Positions 41,737 through 51,786 of a DNA stretch of 64,000 nucleotides are shown one piece after another. Position numbers and translations under genes: made by a program. The notes beneath the pieces are model-generated. The model ran no database searches and was not told where the DNA came from. It saw only the letters and a list, made by a program, of their open reading frames with translations. Origin of the DNA: Streptomyces sp. NBC_00539 (lineage in GTDB: Bacteria; Actinomycetota; Actinomycetes; Streptomycetales; Streptomycetaceae); the NCBI RefSeq assembly GCF_036346105.1, contig NZ_CP107811.1, positions 1,798,001 to 1,862,000 on the forward strand, written 5' to 3'. How positions within the stretch are numbered: position 1 is the first letter of the stretch; each line of letters starts with the position of its first letter.

Positions 41737-42768
41737 TCAGCCCTTTCCGAGCCCGTTGAACTCGTTGGTGTAGAGATCGCCGGGCCTCAGCCGGCCCTTC
41801 TTGATCTCGCCGCGGCCGCCGAGCCAGTCGAGCCAGATCTGGAACTCCTTGTCGGCGATGCGGCCGCCGGGCTCGGCGACCCCGTAGGAGCGCCAGTACT
41901 GGAGCGTCGAGGTGTCCTCGTTGCGGCCGCGCTTCTTGATGATCTCCGTCATGCGGGCGATGACCTCCTCGCGCGGGGTGGTACGGGACCACTCGATGGC
42001 CTTGGCCACGCCGGTGGTGAAGGTCCGTACGGTGTCGGGGTTCTCCTTGATGAAGCGCCGCGTCATCACGTACGAGCCGGCGCTGAACGCGCCCAGCAGC
42101 TCGAAGTCCTTGAACAGCGGGCGTATCCCGCCGGCCGCCAGGGCCTTGTCGCGCAGGACACCGCTGAGCACACCGACCTCGATCTGCTTCTGCCTCAGGG
42201 CCTGTTCGGTGTTGACGGGCGGGACGACGAGGGATTCGACCTTGCCCGCGTCCGCTCGGGAGAGGCCGTTGCGCTCCAGGTAGATGTCGAGGAGGGCCTG
42301 GGCGTGGGCGCCCAGGGTGTTCATGCCGACCTTCTTGCCGATCAGGTCGCGGGCGGAGCGGATCGGGCTGTCCTCCAGGACGTAGTAGCCGAGGTAGGTG
42401 TCCTTGTCGGAGCCGTAGTAGGAGACGACGGCCTGGATCTGGGCCTTGCTCTCGGCGAGCTTGACGATCGCGCCGTTGAAGGCGCCGCCGAAGTGGGTCT
42501 GGCCGGTGGCGGCGGACTGGATGTCCTGGGGGCCGCTGATGGTGTTGCCGACCCATTCGAGGGTGAGTCCGCCGAGGTGGCCGAGGTCGGCGGCGAGCTC
42601 GGGGAGGGTGACCGAGCCGACCGCGCCCTGGTACTTGAGGGTGGTGACCTGCTTGCCGGAGCCGCCGTCGGCGGTGGCCGTGCCGCAGCTCACCGCGGCC
42701 GCCGAGATGCCGAGCAGGGTGAGGAACTGGCGCCGGGAGGTGGGGGTCGAGGTGAAGGCTGCGGGCAT
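41737..42768 (-). CDS. ssuA: ABC transporter substrate-binding protein (sulfonate type)
   Basis: A 343-residue SsuA/TauA-like binding protein. The N-terminus has twin arginines (TSRRQFLTLLG), a hydrophobic stretch and a lipobox-like AAAVSCG, so it may be a Tat-exported lipoprotein. The core includes LKYQGAVGSVTLPELA, the LIGKKVGMNTLGAHAQALL ligand-binding region and PVNTEQALRQKQIEVGV. The first gene of the transporter, it precedes the ATPase gene by eight bases. The bound compound is likely an organosulfonate, inferred from the TauD-like, SsuE-like and monooxygenase genes. Confidence 0.9.
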   Translation of the reverse strand: MPAAFTSTPTSRRQFLTLLGISAAAVSCGTATADGGSGKQVTTLKYQGAVGSVTLPELAADLGHLGGLTLEWVGNTISGPQDIQSAATGQTHFGGAFNGAIVKLAESKAQIQAVVSYYGSDKDTYLGYYVLEDSPIRSARDLIGKKVGMNTLGAHAQALLDIYLERNGLSRADAGKVESLVVPPVNTEQALRQKQIEVGVLSGVLRDKALAAGGIRPLFKDFELLGAFSAGSYVMTRRFIKENPDTVRTFTTGVAKAIEWSRTTPREEVIARMTEIIKKRGRNEDTSTLQYWRSYGVAEPGGRIADKEFQIWLDWLGGRGEIKKGRLRPGDLYTNEFNGLGKG

Positions 42769-42800
42769 GGCGGGTCCTTGTCGCGGGATCTGGGAAAGGG

Positions 42801-43358
42801 TTACGGGGCGGGGGTCAGGACGGCGCCGGCCGTGGCGCGCAGGGCTTCGGCGAACTCGTCGACCGCCTGGAACAGGTCCAGCTCCGCCTCCGGCCGCAGC
42901 CGGTCGGGGCCGGAGCCGCGCTCGACGGAGGAGTCCAGGACGAACCGGCCGGCGGTGACGTGGCGGGCGCCGAGCGCGGCGAGGACCGGGCGCAGGGCGT
43001 AGTCGATGGTCAGGACGTGGGCGAGGCTGCCGCCGGTGGCGAGCGGCAGGACGGTCTTTCCGGCGAGACCGTCCTGCGGGAGCAGGTCGAGGAAGGCCTT
43101 GAGCAGACCGGTGTACGAGGCCTTGTAGACCGGGGTCGCGATGACCAGGCCGTCCGCTTCGGCCACGGCTTCCAGGGCCCGGCGGATCTCCGGCTCGCCG
43201 CGGCGGGCGGACAGGAGGTCGGCGGCGGGCAGCTCGCGCAGGGCGAGGTGCGCGGTCTCGAAGCCCGCGTGGGTGAGTCTGCGCAGGACGTGGTCGGCTA
43301 CGACGGCGGTGCGGGAGTGGACGGAGGGGCTGCCGGTGAGGGCGAGCAGTCGGGGCAC
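42801..43358 (-). CDS. ssuE: NADPH-dependent FMN reductase (SsuE/MsuE type)
   Basis: A 185-residue flavodoxin-like FMN reductase with LLALTGSPSVHSRTAVVADHV at the N-terminus and the flavin motif GLVIATPVYKASYTGLLKAFLDLLP. It supplies FMNH2 to two-component monooxygenases. The GTG at 43358 has AGGAG eight bases upstream. Located between the TauD-like dioxygenase gene and the binding-protein gene, it matches the LLM monooxygenase at the end of the operon. Confidence 0.9.
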   Translation of the reverse strand: MPRLLALTGSPSVHSRTAVVADHVLRRLTHAGFETAHLALRELPAADLLSARRGEPEIRRALEAVAEADGLVIATPVYKASYTGLLKAFLDLLPQDGLAGKTVLPLATGGSLAHVLTIDYALRPVLAALGARHVTAGRFVLDSSVERGSGPDRLRPEAELDLFQAVDEFAEALRATAGAVLTPAP

Positions 43359-43397
43359 GGGGGTCTCCTGGTGCGGCGGGTCGCGGGGCGGGGAGGG

Positions 43398-44333
43398 TCA
43401 GTCGGTCGCCGTGGAGGCACCGGACGGGATCCCGAAGGCGGGGTCGGGCACGGCCTCCGGGCTGATCAGGCGGGACGGAACCCCGTCCGGGCCGACCGGG
43501 ACGTCGCCGTCGACGGTGACGCGGCGCAGGGTGCGCTCGTGGTCGTCGGAGTCGTCGACGCCGTAGTGCTGGGTGGCGCGGTTGTCCCAGATCGCCACGT
43601 CGCCGGCCTGCCACCGGTGGCGGACGGTGTTCTCGGGGCTCTCCACGTGCGCCTGGAAGAGGTCGAGGAGGAGTCGGGAGTCCCGGCCGGTGAGGCCGCT
43701 GATCCGCTGGACGAAGTTGCCGAGCAGGAGGGTGCGTTCGCCGGTCTCGGGATGGACGCGGACGACCGGGTGCTCGGTGAGGAAGGTGGTGGAGGTGAAC
43801 ACCTCGCGGTACTGGGCGAGGGCCTCGGGGAGGGCGTCGGGACGCAGGGCCGCGTAGTCGTACTCGTTGGAGTGGACGGCGCGCAGGCGGTCGGCGAGGG
43901 CGCGGAGCGGCTCGGGGAGGTGGGCGTAGGCGCTGGCGGTGTTGGCCCAGAGGGTGTTGCCGCCGTACGGGGGGACGGTGACGGCGCGGAGGATGGAGAA
44001 GGCGGGGTAGGCGGGCACGAAGGTGACGTCGGTGTGCCACTGGTTGGCGCGGGCGCCGTGGTGCGAGTCGATGCCGAGGGCGTAACGGCCGTCGGCGGAG
44101 GGGACGGTGGGGTGCGCGACGGGCGTGCCGAGCAGGTGGGCGAAGGCTTCGTGGCCGGCTTCGTCGAGGTGCTCCTGGCCGCGGAAGAAGACGACCTTGT
44201 GGGCGAGGAGCGCGGCGCGGATGTCTGCGACGGTGGCGGCGTCGAGGTCGCCGCCGAGGCGGACGCCGTCGATGCGGGCGCCGATGCGCCCGCCGATCCT
44301 GGTCACGGTGACGGCGGTGGTGGCGGTGGTCAT
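43398..44333 (-). CDS. TauD/TfdA family Fe(II)/alpha-ketoglutarate dioxygenase
   Basis: A 311-residue dioxygenase. The iron ligands are visible in NQWHTDVTF (His and Asp) and [15 protein letters not shown] (His), with the alpha-ketoglutarate arginine in [11 protein letters not shown]. Family members hydroxylate sulfonates (taurine), sulfate esters or herbicides. The ATG at 44333 has AGGGAG seven bases upstream. It is the first gene of the six-gene organosulfur operon. A short Cys-ending peptide ORF lies about 250 bases upstream. Taurine, alkyl sulfonate or alkyl sulfate are all possible substrates. Confidence 0.9.
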   Translation of the reverse strand: MTTATTAVTVTRIGGRIGARIDGVRLGGDLDAATVADIRAALLAHKVVFFRGQEHLDEAGHEAFAHLLGTPVAHPTVPSADGRYALGIDSHHGARANQWHTDVTFVPAYPAFSILRAVTVPPYGGNTLWANTASAYAHLPEPLRALADRLRAVHSNEYDYAALRPDALPEALAQYREVFTSTTFLTEHPVVRVHPETGERTLLLGNFVQRISGLTGRDSRLLLDLFQAHVESPENTVRHRWQAGDVAIWDNRATQHYGVDDSDDHERTLRRVTVDGDVPVGPDGVPSRLISPEAVPDPAFGIPSGASTATD

Positions 44334-44404
44334 GGGGGCTCCCTGAATGTGCGCGCCGGACTCCACCGGCGCGGGGAAGGCGCCGGTGGGTGGCAGCGGT
44401 GGTG

Positions 44405-44560
44405 ACGGGACCCGGCGCTCGGGCCGGGCGGGGGTACGGCGTTCAGGCCGACGGTGATACGGCGGTGGCGCGCACCCGGGCCGTTGGGGGTGCGGCGCTC
44501 CGACCTGCGGGGTGCGGCGATGGTGCGGCGCTCCGGCCCGCCGGGGTACGGCGTTCGGGC
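44405..44560. repeat. Degenerate repeats around a GGGGTRCGGCGYTCNGGCCG core
   Basis: About five imperfect copies of a ~20-bp unit (near 44407, 44431, 44487, 44520 and 44542) fill the gap between the peptide ORF and the tauD-like gene. They may form competing hairpins in the leader of the organosulfur operon. No gene is supported here. Confidence 0.55.
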
Positions 44561-44585
44561 CGGGCGGACGCCTCGGGGGCGGCGC

Positions 44586-44687
44586 TCAGGCGCGGCGGGG
44601 GGCCGGACAGCGGCCCTGACACTCGCCCGGCGCGGTACAGCGGCCGGGGGTGTGGAGCCGCGGGGCGAGGAGCTCGTTCGCGGACAT
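44586..44687 (-). CDS. Putative cysteine-containing leader peptide of the organosulfur operon
   Basis: A 33-codon ORF beginning MSANELLAPRLH and ending with three cysteines within 12 residues (RCTAPGECQGRC) before PAPRRA. All three cysteine codons are TGT, unusual where TGC dominates. Small Cys-ending leader ORFs are known upstream of sulfur-assimilation operons in actinobacteria, where ribosome stalling at Cys codons senses low cysteine. It is on the same strand as, and 252 bases before, the TauD-like gene. The ribosome-binding site is weak; a longer in-frame start at 44789 exists. This is a hypothesis. Confidence 0.35.
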   Translation of the reverse strand: MSANELLAPRLHTPGRCTAPGECQGRCPAPRRA

Positions 44688-44924
44688 GTCCCGGAGCGTG
44701 GCAGCGGCCGGCTCGACGGTCAACCCCCGCCGAGCGACCCCGGAGCGGCCCGTCCCGCGCACCCCCATACCCCTGACCAGCACGTTCATCCCCCACCGCA
44801 GGGCACGCCGATCCCGCCGGAGCGGCCGGAAACGGTGGCCGGATTTCACACCTCTGCAACGCCCCCGCCACGCCGGCGCCCCGGACCCGGCGTGAACCAG
44901 GTGGTCCGGCCACTCGCCCCGGCC

Positions 44925-44972
44925 GCGCGGGCCGGCGGCGCGGGCCGGCGGCGCGGGCCGGCGGCGCGGGCC
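44925..44972. repeat. 13-bp GC-rich tandem repeat, about 3.7 copies
   Basis: GCGCGGGCCGGCG repeats at 44925, 44938 and 44951 with a partial copy at 44964, about 80 bases upstream of the mutase small subunit start. Able to form strong secondary structure. Confidence 0.85.
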
Positions 44973-45050
44973 TGGGTGTCTGACCTGGGAGTGCGAGATC
45001 ACATCCGGGGGTTATGGTCTCGATTGAGCGGCCCCCCTAGCATTCGAGCC

Positions 45051-46906
45051 ATGACGGTCCTGCCTGACGACGGGCTCTCCCTGGCCGCCGAGTTTCCTGA
45101 CGCGACACATGAGCAGTGGCAGCGCCTGGTTGAGGGCGTACTGCGCAAGTCGGGCAAGGAAGTCACCGGCGAGGCAGCTGAAGACGCTCTGTCCACGACG
45201 CTTGAGGACGGGCTCCGCACCCGCCCGCTGTACACCGCACGCCCCGGCGGGGACGCCACCGGTTTCCCCGGCTTCGCCCCCTTCGTACGCGGCGGCCGGC
45301 CCGAGGGCACCTCCGCCTCCGGCTGGGACGTGCGCCAGCGGCTCGCCGGGACCGATCCGGCGCGGGTCAACGAGGCCGCGCTGGCCGATCTGGAGAACGG
45401 CACCACCTCCCTGTGGCTGACCCTCGGCGAAGGCGGCTTCCCCGTCACCGGCCTCGGCCGCGCCCTTGAGGGGGTCTACCTCGACCTCGCCCCGGTCACC
45501 CTCGACGCCGGCGCCCAATACGCCGACGCCGCCCGCGCCTTGCTGGCCCTGTACGCCGAACGCGGGGTGGCCCCCGGGGCCGCCCGCGCCTGCCTGGGCG
45601 CCGACCCGCTGGGCCACGAGGCCCGTACCGGTGAACCGCTGGACCTCGCGGAAGCCGCCGCCCTCGCGGCCGGCACGGCCGACGCCTGGCCCCACGTACG
45701 GGCCCTGACCGTGGACGCCCTGCCCTACCACGAGGCCGGGGGCAGCGCCGCCGAGGAGCTGGGGCTGTCGCTGGCCACCGGCGTGGCGTACCTGCGCGCC
45801 CTCACGGAGGCCGGTCTCGGCCGGGCGGCGGCCCTCGGGCAGCTGGAGTTCCGCTACGCCGCCACCGCCGACCAGTTCCTGACCATCGCCAAGCTGCGCG
45901 CCGCGCGCCGCCTGTGGGCCCGCGTCGCCGAGGCCTGCGGGGCCCCGGAGGCGGGCACGCAGCACCAGCACGTGGTGACCTCGCCGGTGATGATGACCCG
46001 GCGCGACCCGTGGGTGAACATGCTGCGCACCACCGTCGCCTGCATGGCGGCGGGCGTGGCCGGCGCGGACGCCGTCACCGTGCTGCCCTTCGACCACGAG
46101 CTGGGCCTGCCGGACGCGTTCGCGCGCCGGATCGCCCGCAACACCTCCACCATCTTGCTGGAGGAGTCGTACCTGTCCCGGGTGATCGACCCGGCCGGCG
46201 GCTCGTACTACGTCGAGCAGCTCACCGATGAACTCGCCCACGCCGCCTGGGCCTTCTTCCAGACCATCGAGAAGGCCGGCGGCCAGGCGGCCGCCCTGCG
46301 CTCCGGTCTGGTCGCCGAACGGCTCGCCGCCACCTGGGCCGAGCGGTCCGAGAAGCTGGCCAAGCGCCGCGAACCCGTCACCGGCGTCAGCGAGTTCCCG
46401 CTGCTGTCGGAGAAGCCCGTCGTGCGGGAACCCGCACCCGCGGGACCCACGGGCGGTCTGCCGCGCGTGCGGCGCGACGAGGCGTACGAGGCGCTGCGCG
46501 CACGCAGCGACGCACACCTCGCCGCGACCGGCGCCCGGCCGAGGATCTTCCTCGCCGCGCTCGGCCCGGCGGCCGCGCACACCGCGCGCGCCACGTTCGC
46601 CGCGAACCTGTTCCAGGCGGGCGGCATCGAGCCGGTCCACGACCCGGTGTCCGTGGACCCGCAGACGGCGGCCGCGGCCTACGCCGCGAGCGGCGCGGAC
46701 GGCATGGCGGTGCTGTGTTCCAGCGACGCGCTGTACGAGGAGCAGGCCGGGGCGGTGGCCGCGGCGCTGCGCTCGGCGGGCGCGACGACCGTGTTCCTCG
46801 CCGGGAAGCCCGGAACCGCCCAGGACGCAGTGGACGAGTACGTCTTCGCCGGCTGTGACGCCGTCGCCGTGCTGTCCTCCGTACTCGACCGGATGAAGGT
46901 GGCGTC

Positions 46907-46910
<4 letters not shown>
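45051..46910 (+). CDS. mutA: Methylmalonyl-CoA mutase small (beta) subunit
   Basis: A 619-residue non-catalytic subunit. The TIM barrel includes [20 protein letters not shown], an [28 protein letters not shown] element and the [13 protein letters not shown] region. The C-terminal flavodoxin-like domain ([20 protein letters not shown]) lacks the DxHxxG motif that holds cobalamin, as expected for the small subunit. ATG at 45051 has a poor ribosome-binding site and may be near the transcript start. Its stop overlaps the mutB start. With MutB it interconverts methylmalonyl-CoA and succinyl-CoA, supplying or using polyketide extender units. Confidence 0.93.
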
Positions 46911-49099
<2,189 letters not shown>

Positions 49100-49114
49100 G
49101 GGCGGCGCGAGACG

Positions 49115-50101
49115 ATGGCTCCGAAGATCGACGTCGAGGCCTACGCCAAGGGGGTGCTCGACGGGAAGCGCGCGTTCATCGCGCGTGCCATCACCCTCGT
49201 CGAGTCCACCCTGCCCGCCCACCGGGGCTTGGCACAGGCGCTGTCGACGGAGCTGCTGCCACACGCGGGGCGCGCCCGGCGGATCGGCATCAGCGGGGTG
49301 CCGGGCGTCGGCAAGTCGACGTTCATCGACGCGTTCGGGACGATGCTGACGGGCCTGGGCCACAAGGTGGCGGTCCTGGCCGTCGACCCCTCGTCGACGC
49401 GGACGGGCGGCTCGATCCTGGGCGACAAGACCCGGATGGAGCGGCTCGCCGTGGACCCGGCGGCCTTCGTGCGGCCCTCGCCGTCGGCGGGGACACTGGG
49501 CGGGGTCGCCAAGGCGACGCGCGAGTCGATGATCGTGATGGAGGCGGCGGGCTACGACGTGGTCCTCGTCGAGACCGTCGGCGTGGGCCAGTCGGAGACG
49601 ACGGTCGCGGGGATGGTCGACTCGTTCCTGCTGCTGTCGCTGGCCCGTACGGGCGACCAGTTGCAGGGCATCAAGAAGGGCGTCCTGGAACTGGCGGACG
49701 TCCTGGCGGTCAACAAGGCGGACGGCCCGCACGAGCGCGACGCGAAGGCGGCGGCGCGCGAACTGTCGGGCGCGCTGCGGCTGATGCACCCGGCCGACGC
49801 GGCGTGGACCCCGCCGGTCCTGACGTGCAGCGCCCGCGAGTCGGCGGGCCTGGACGAGGTCTGGAACCGGCTCGAACAGCACCGCCGGCTGCTGGACGCG
49901 GGGGGCCGCCTCGCCGCCAAGCGGGCGGCGCAGCAGGTCGAGTGGACGTGGTCCATGGTCCGGGAGGAGCTGCTGGAGCGGCTGCGCGCCGACCCGGCGG
50001 TACGGGCCCTCGCGCCCGGCCTCGAAGCGGCGGTCCGGGAGGGCACCGTGACCCCCACGCTGGCGGCGGACCGGATCCTGGGCGCCTTCGGGGGGCTCTG
50101 A
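49115..50101 (+). CDS. meaB: Methylmalonyl-CoA mutase-associated GTPase MeaB
   Basis: A 328-residue G3E-type GTPase with P-loop GISGVPGVGKST near residue 64, SSTRTGGSILGDKTRM, VETVGVGQSET (switch region) and VNKADG. MeaB loads and protects adenosylcobalamin in the mutase. It is 16 bases after mutB, the usual arrangement. Convergent with the asparaginase gene. Confidence 0.94.
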   Translation: MAPKIDVEAYAKGVLDGKRAFIARAITLVESTLPAHRGLAQALSTELLPHAGRARRIGISGVPGVGKSTFIDAFGTMLTGLGHKVAVLAVDPSSTRTGGSILGDKTRMERLAVDPAAFVRPSPSAGTLGGVAKATRESMIVMEAAGYDVVLVETVGVGQSETTVAGMVDSFLLLSLARTGDQLQGIKKGVLELADVLAVNKADGPHERDAKAAARELSGALRLMHPADAAWTPPVLTCSARESAGLDEVWNRLEQHRRLLDAGGRLAAKRAAQQVEWTWSMVREELLERLRADPAVRALAPGLEAAVREGTVTPTLAADRILGAFGGL

Positions 50102-50157
50102 GCCGCAGGGCTCGGGGCCTGAGCCCGGATCCCGTGCGGGCCCGGGCCCCCGGCGGG

Positions 50158-51159
50158 TCAGGCTCCGACCAGGACCGGGTCGCCCGAGGACAGTGCCGCC
50201 CGCAGCACCCGGGACTGCTCGGCCGGGTCGTCGGTGGCGAGCAGAGCGGACAGGACCGCGATCCGGGCCTGTCCCGCGCGCAGGGTGCCCGTCGGCACGG
50301 CTCCGGCGGCGACGAGGTCGACCGCGCCGCCGTGCGTGTAGATCTCCGTGACCGGGCCTGCCGCCACGCGCGTGGTGAGCGCGACGAGGACCCCGCGGGC
50401 GACGGCGGCGGCGACGGCGTCCACGATTTCCGGCGTGGCGTTGCCGGCGCCCGTCCCGATCAGGACGATCCCGCGCGCCCCCGCCTCAACGGCGGCGTTC
50501 AGCAGCGTCGCGTCACCGTCGGCGTGGTGCATGACCATGTCCACGCGCGGCGGGAGTTCCGGCATCGCGGGCAGTGCGAGCGGGGCCGGTCGCTGCGGGG
50601 TGCGCAGTACGGTGACCTTCCCGAAGCCGACCTTGCCGAGCAGTTCCTTCGAGGGGTCCGCGAACGCGTCCAGGGCCACGGCCTGCGTCTTCACGGTGCC
50701 GCGGGCGGCGTGCACCCGGCCGGCGAAGGCGACAAGTACGCCGAGCCCGCGCGTGGTGGCGGCGGTCAGCAGCGCGTCGTAGAGGTTGCCGGGGCCGTCG
50801 CCGTCGGCGGAGCCCATGGGCAGCTGCGAGCCGGTGAAGACCACGGTGCGGGGGTCGTGGTGGTGCAGGTCGAGCAGGAAGGCCGACTCCTCCAGGGTGT
50901 CGGTGCCGTGCGTGACGACGACGCCCTCCACGTCCGGGTCGGCCAGCACCTCGTGGACCGTGCGCAGCAGGGTGAGCTGGTGGGCGGTGGTCAGCCGGGG
51001 GCTGTTCACGCTGAACAGGTCGACCACCTCGACGGTGACGCCCTCGGGCAGGGGCGCGGTGGCGATCACCTCGCTGCCGTCGGCGTCGGCGGCGAACCCG
51101 GAACCCTGCCAGCGGCTGGCTATCGTCCCGCCGGTGCTGATGACGACGACGCGTCCCAT
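50158..51159 (-). CDS. Type I/II asparaginase family protein
   Basis: A 333-residue asparaginase with the first catalytic threonine in VVISTGGTIASRW, the second motif GVVVTHGTDTLEESAFLL, and the following VVFTGSQLPMG. No signal peptide is present, so it is cytoplasmic. ATG at 51159 is chosen (AAGGG-type sequence upstream) over a GTG four codons earlier. It converts asparagine to aspartate and ammonia. A divergent Lrp/AsnC regulator gene begins 131 bases away, the typical partner of asparagine metabolism genes. Confidence 0.93.
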   Translation of the reverse strand: MGRVVVISTGGTIASRWQGSGFAADADGSEVIATAPLPEGVTVEVVDLFSVNSPRLTTAHQLTLLRTVHEVLADPDVEGVVVTHGTDTLEESAFLLDLHHHDPRTVVFTGSQLPMGSADGDGPGNLYDALLTAATTRGLGVLVAFAGRVHAARGTVKTQAVALDAFADPSKELLGKVGFGKVTVLRTPQRPAPLALPAMPELPPRVDMVMHHADGDATLLNAAVEAGARGIVLIGTGAGNATPEIVDAVAAAVARGVLVALTTRVAAGPVTEIYTHGGAVDLVAAGAVPTGTLRAGQARIAVLSALLATDDPAEQSRVLRAALSSGDPVLVGA

Positions 51160-51231
51160 CCCTTGCCCCACCTTCTCTCGTACGACGTCCGCACAGATTT
51201 GCTACAACCGGCAATGATAGAGAGATCTACG

Positions 51232-51253
51232 CGCAATGCGATTGCCGATTGCG
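51232..51253. promoter_or_regulatory. Palindromic operator in the asparaginase/Lrp divergent promoter
   Basis: GCAAT-GCG-ATTGC (51233-51245) is a perfect palindrome with 5-bp arms, followed by CCGATTGCG, which repeats one arm. It lies in an AT-richer gap 38 bases before the regulator gene. AsnC/Lrp proteins bind such repeated half-sites, so autoregulation and control of the asparaginase gene are plausible. Confidence 0.5.
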
Positions 51254-51290
51254 GCACGATGGTCGCGAACGCTTGGGTGATAATTGCGTG

Positions 51291-51740
51291 ATGGACGCCA
51301 TTGACCGGGAAATCTTGCGCGAGCTCCAGCGCGACGGCCGCCTCAGCAACCAGGAGCTGGCCCAGCGCGTGGGCCTGACCCCCTCCCCCTGCATGCGCCG
51401 GGTGCGGCAGCTGGAACAGGACGGGGTGATCCAGGGCTACCGCGCGGTGATCGACCCCGAGGCCGTCGGCCGGGGCTTCGAGGTGCTGGTCTCGGTCGAA
51501 GTCCGCCGCGACCGCGCCGCCGTGGAGGCCTTCGAAGCCGCGCTCCAGGACATCCCCGACGTCATCGAGGCCTACCGCCTCTTCGGCAGCCCCGGCTGCC
51601 TGCTGCGCATCGCGGTGGCGGACCTGCGGGCGTACGAGCGCCTGTGGATCGAGCAGCTCACGGCCCTGTCGGGGGTCACCGAGGTCAACTCGCAGATCAT
51701 CATGAAGCGGATCAAGGAACCGACCGGCCTGCCGGTGTAG
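51291..51740 (+). CDS. Lrp/AsnC family transcriptional regulator
   Basis: A 149-residue protein. An N-terminal helix-turn-helix (MDAIDREILRELQRDGRLSN, then LAQRVGLTPSPCMRRVRQL) is followed by a RAM effector domain with YRAVIDPEAVG and LTALSGVTEVNS. It binds amino acids, probably asparagine or another amide. ATG at 51291 is used since the family begins MDAIDREIL. Divergent from asparaginase. Confidence 0.93.
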   Translation: MDAIDREILRELQRDGRLSNQELAQRVGLTPSPCMRRVRQLEQDGVIQGYRAVIDPEAVGRGFEVLVSVEVRRDRAAVEAFEAALQDIPDVIEAYRLFGSPGCLLRIAVADLRAYERLWIEQLTALSGVTEVNSQIIMKRIKEPTGLPV

Positions 51741-51786
51741 CAGGGACCGGCCCCCGTCCCGTCAGCCCGCGGCGGCCCCGTCCGCG

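Noticed and set aside
44890-45050. A cobalamin riboswitch before the mutase genes
   Set aside because: The expected conserved B12-box core was not seen; the gap holds only GC-rich repeats.
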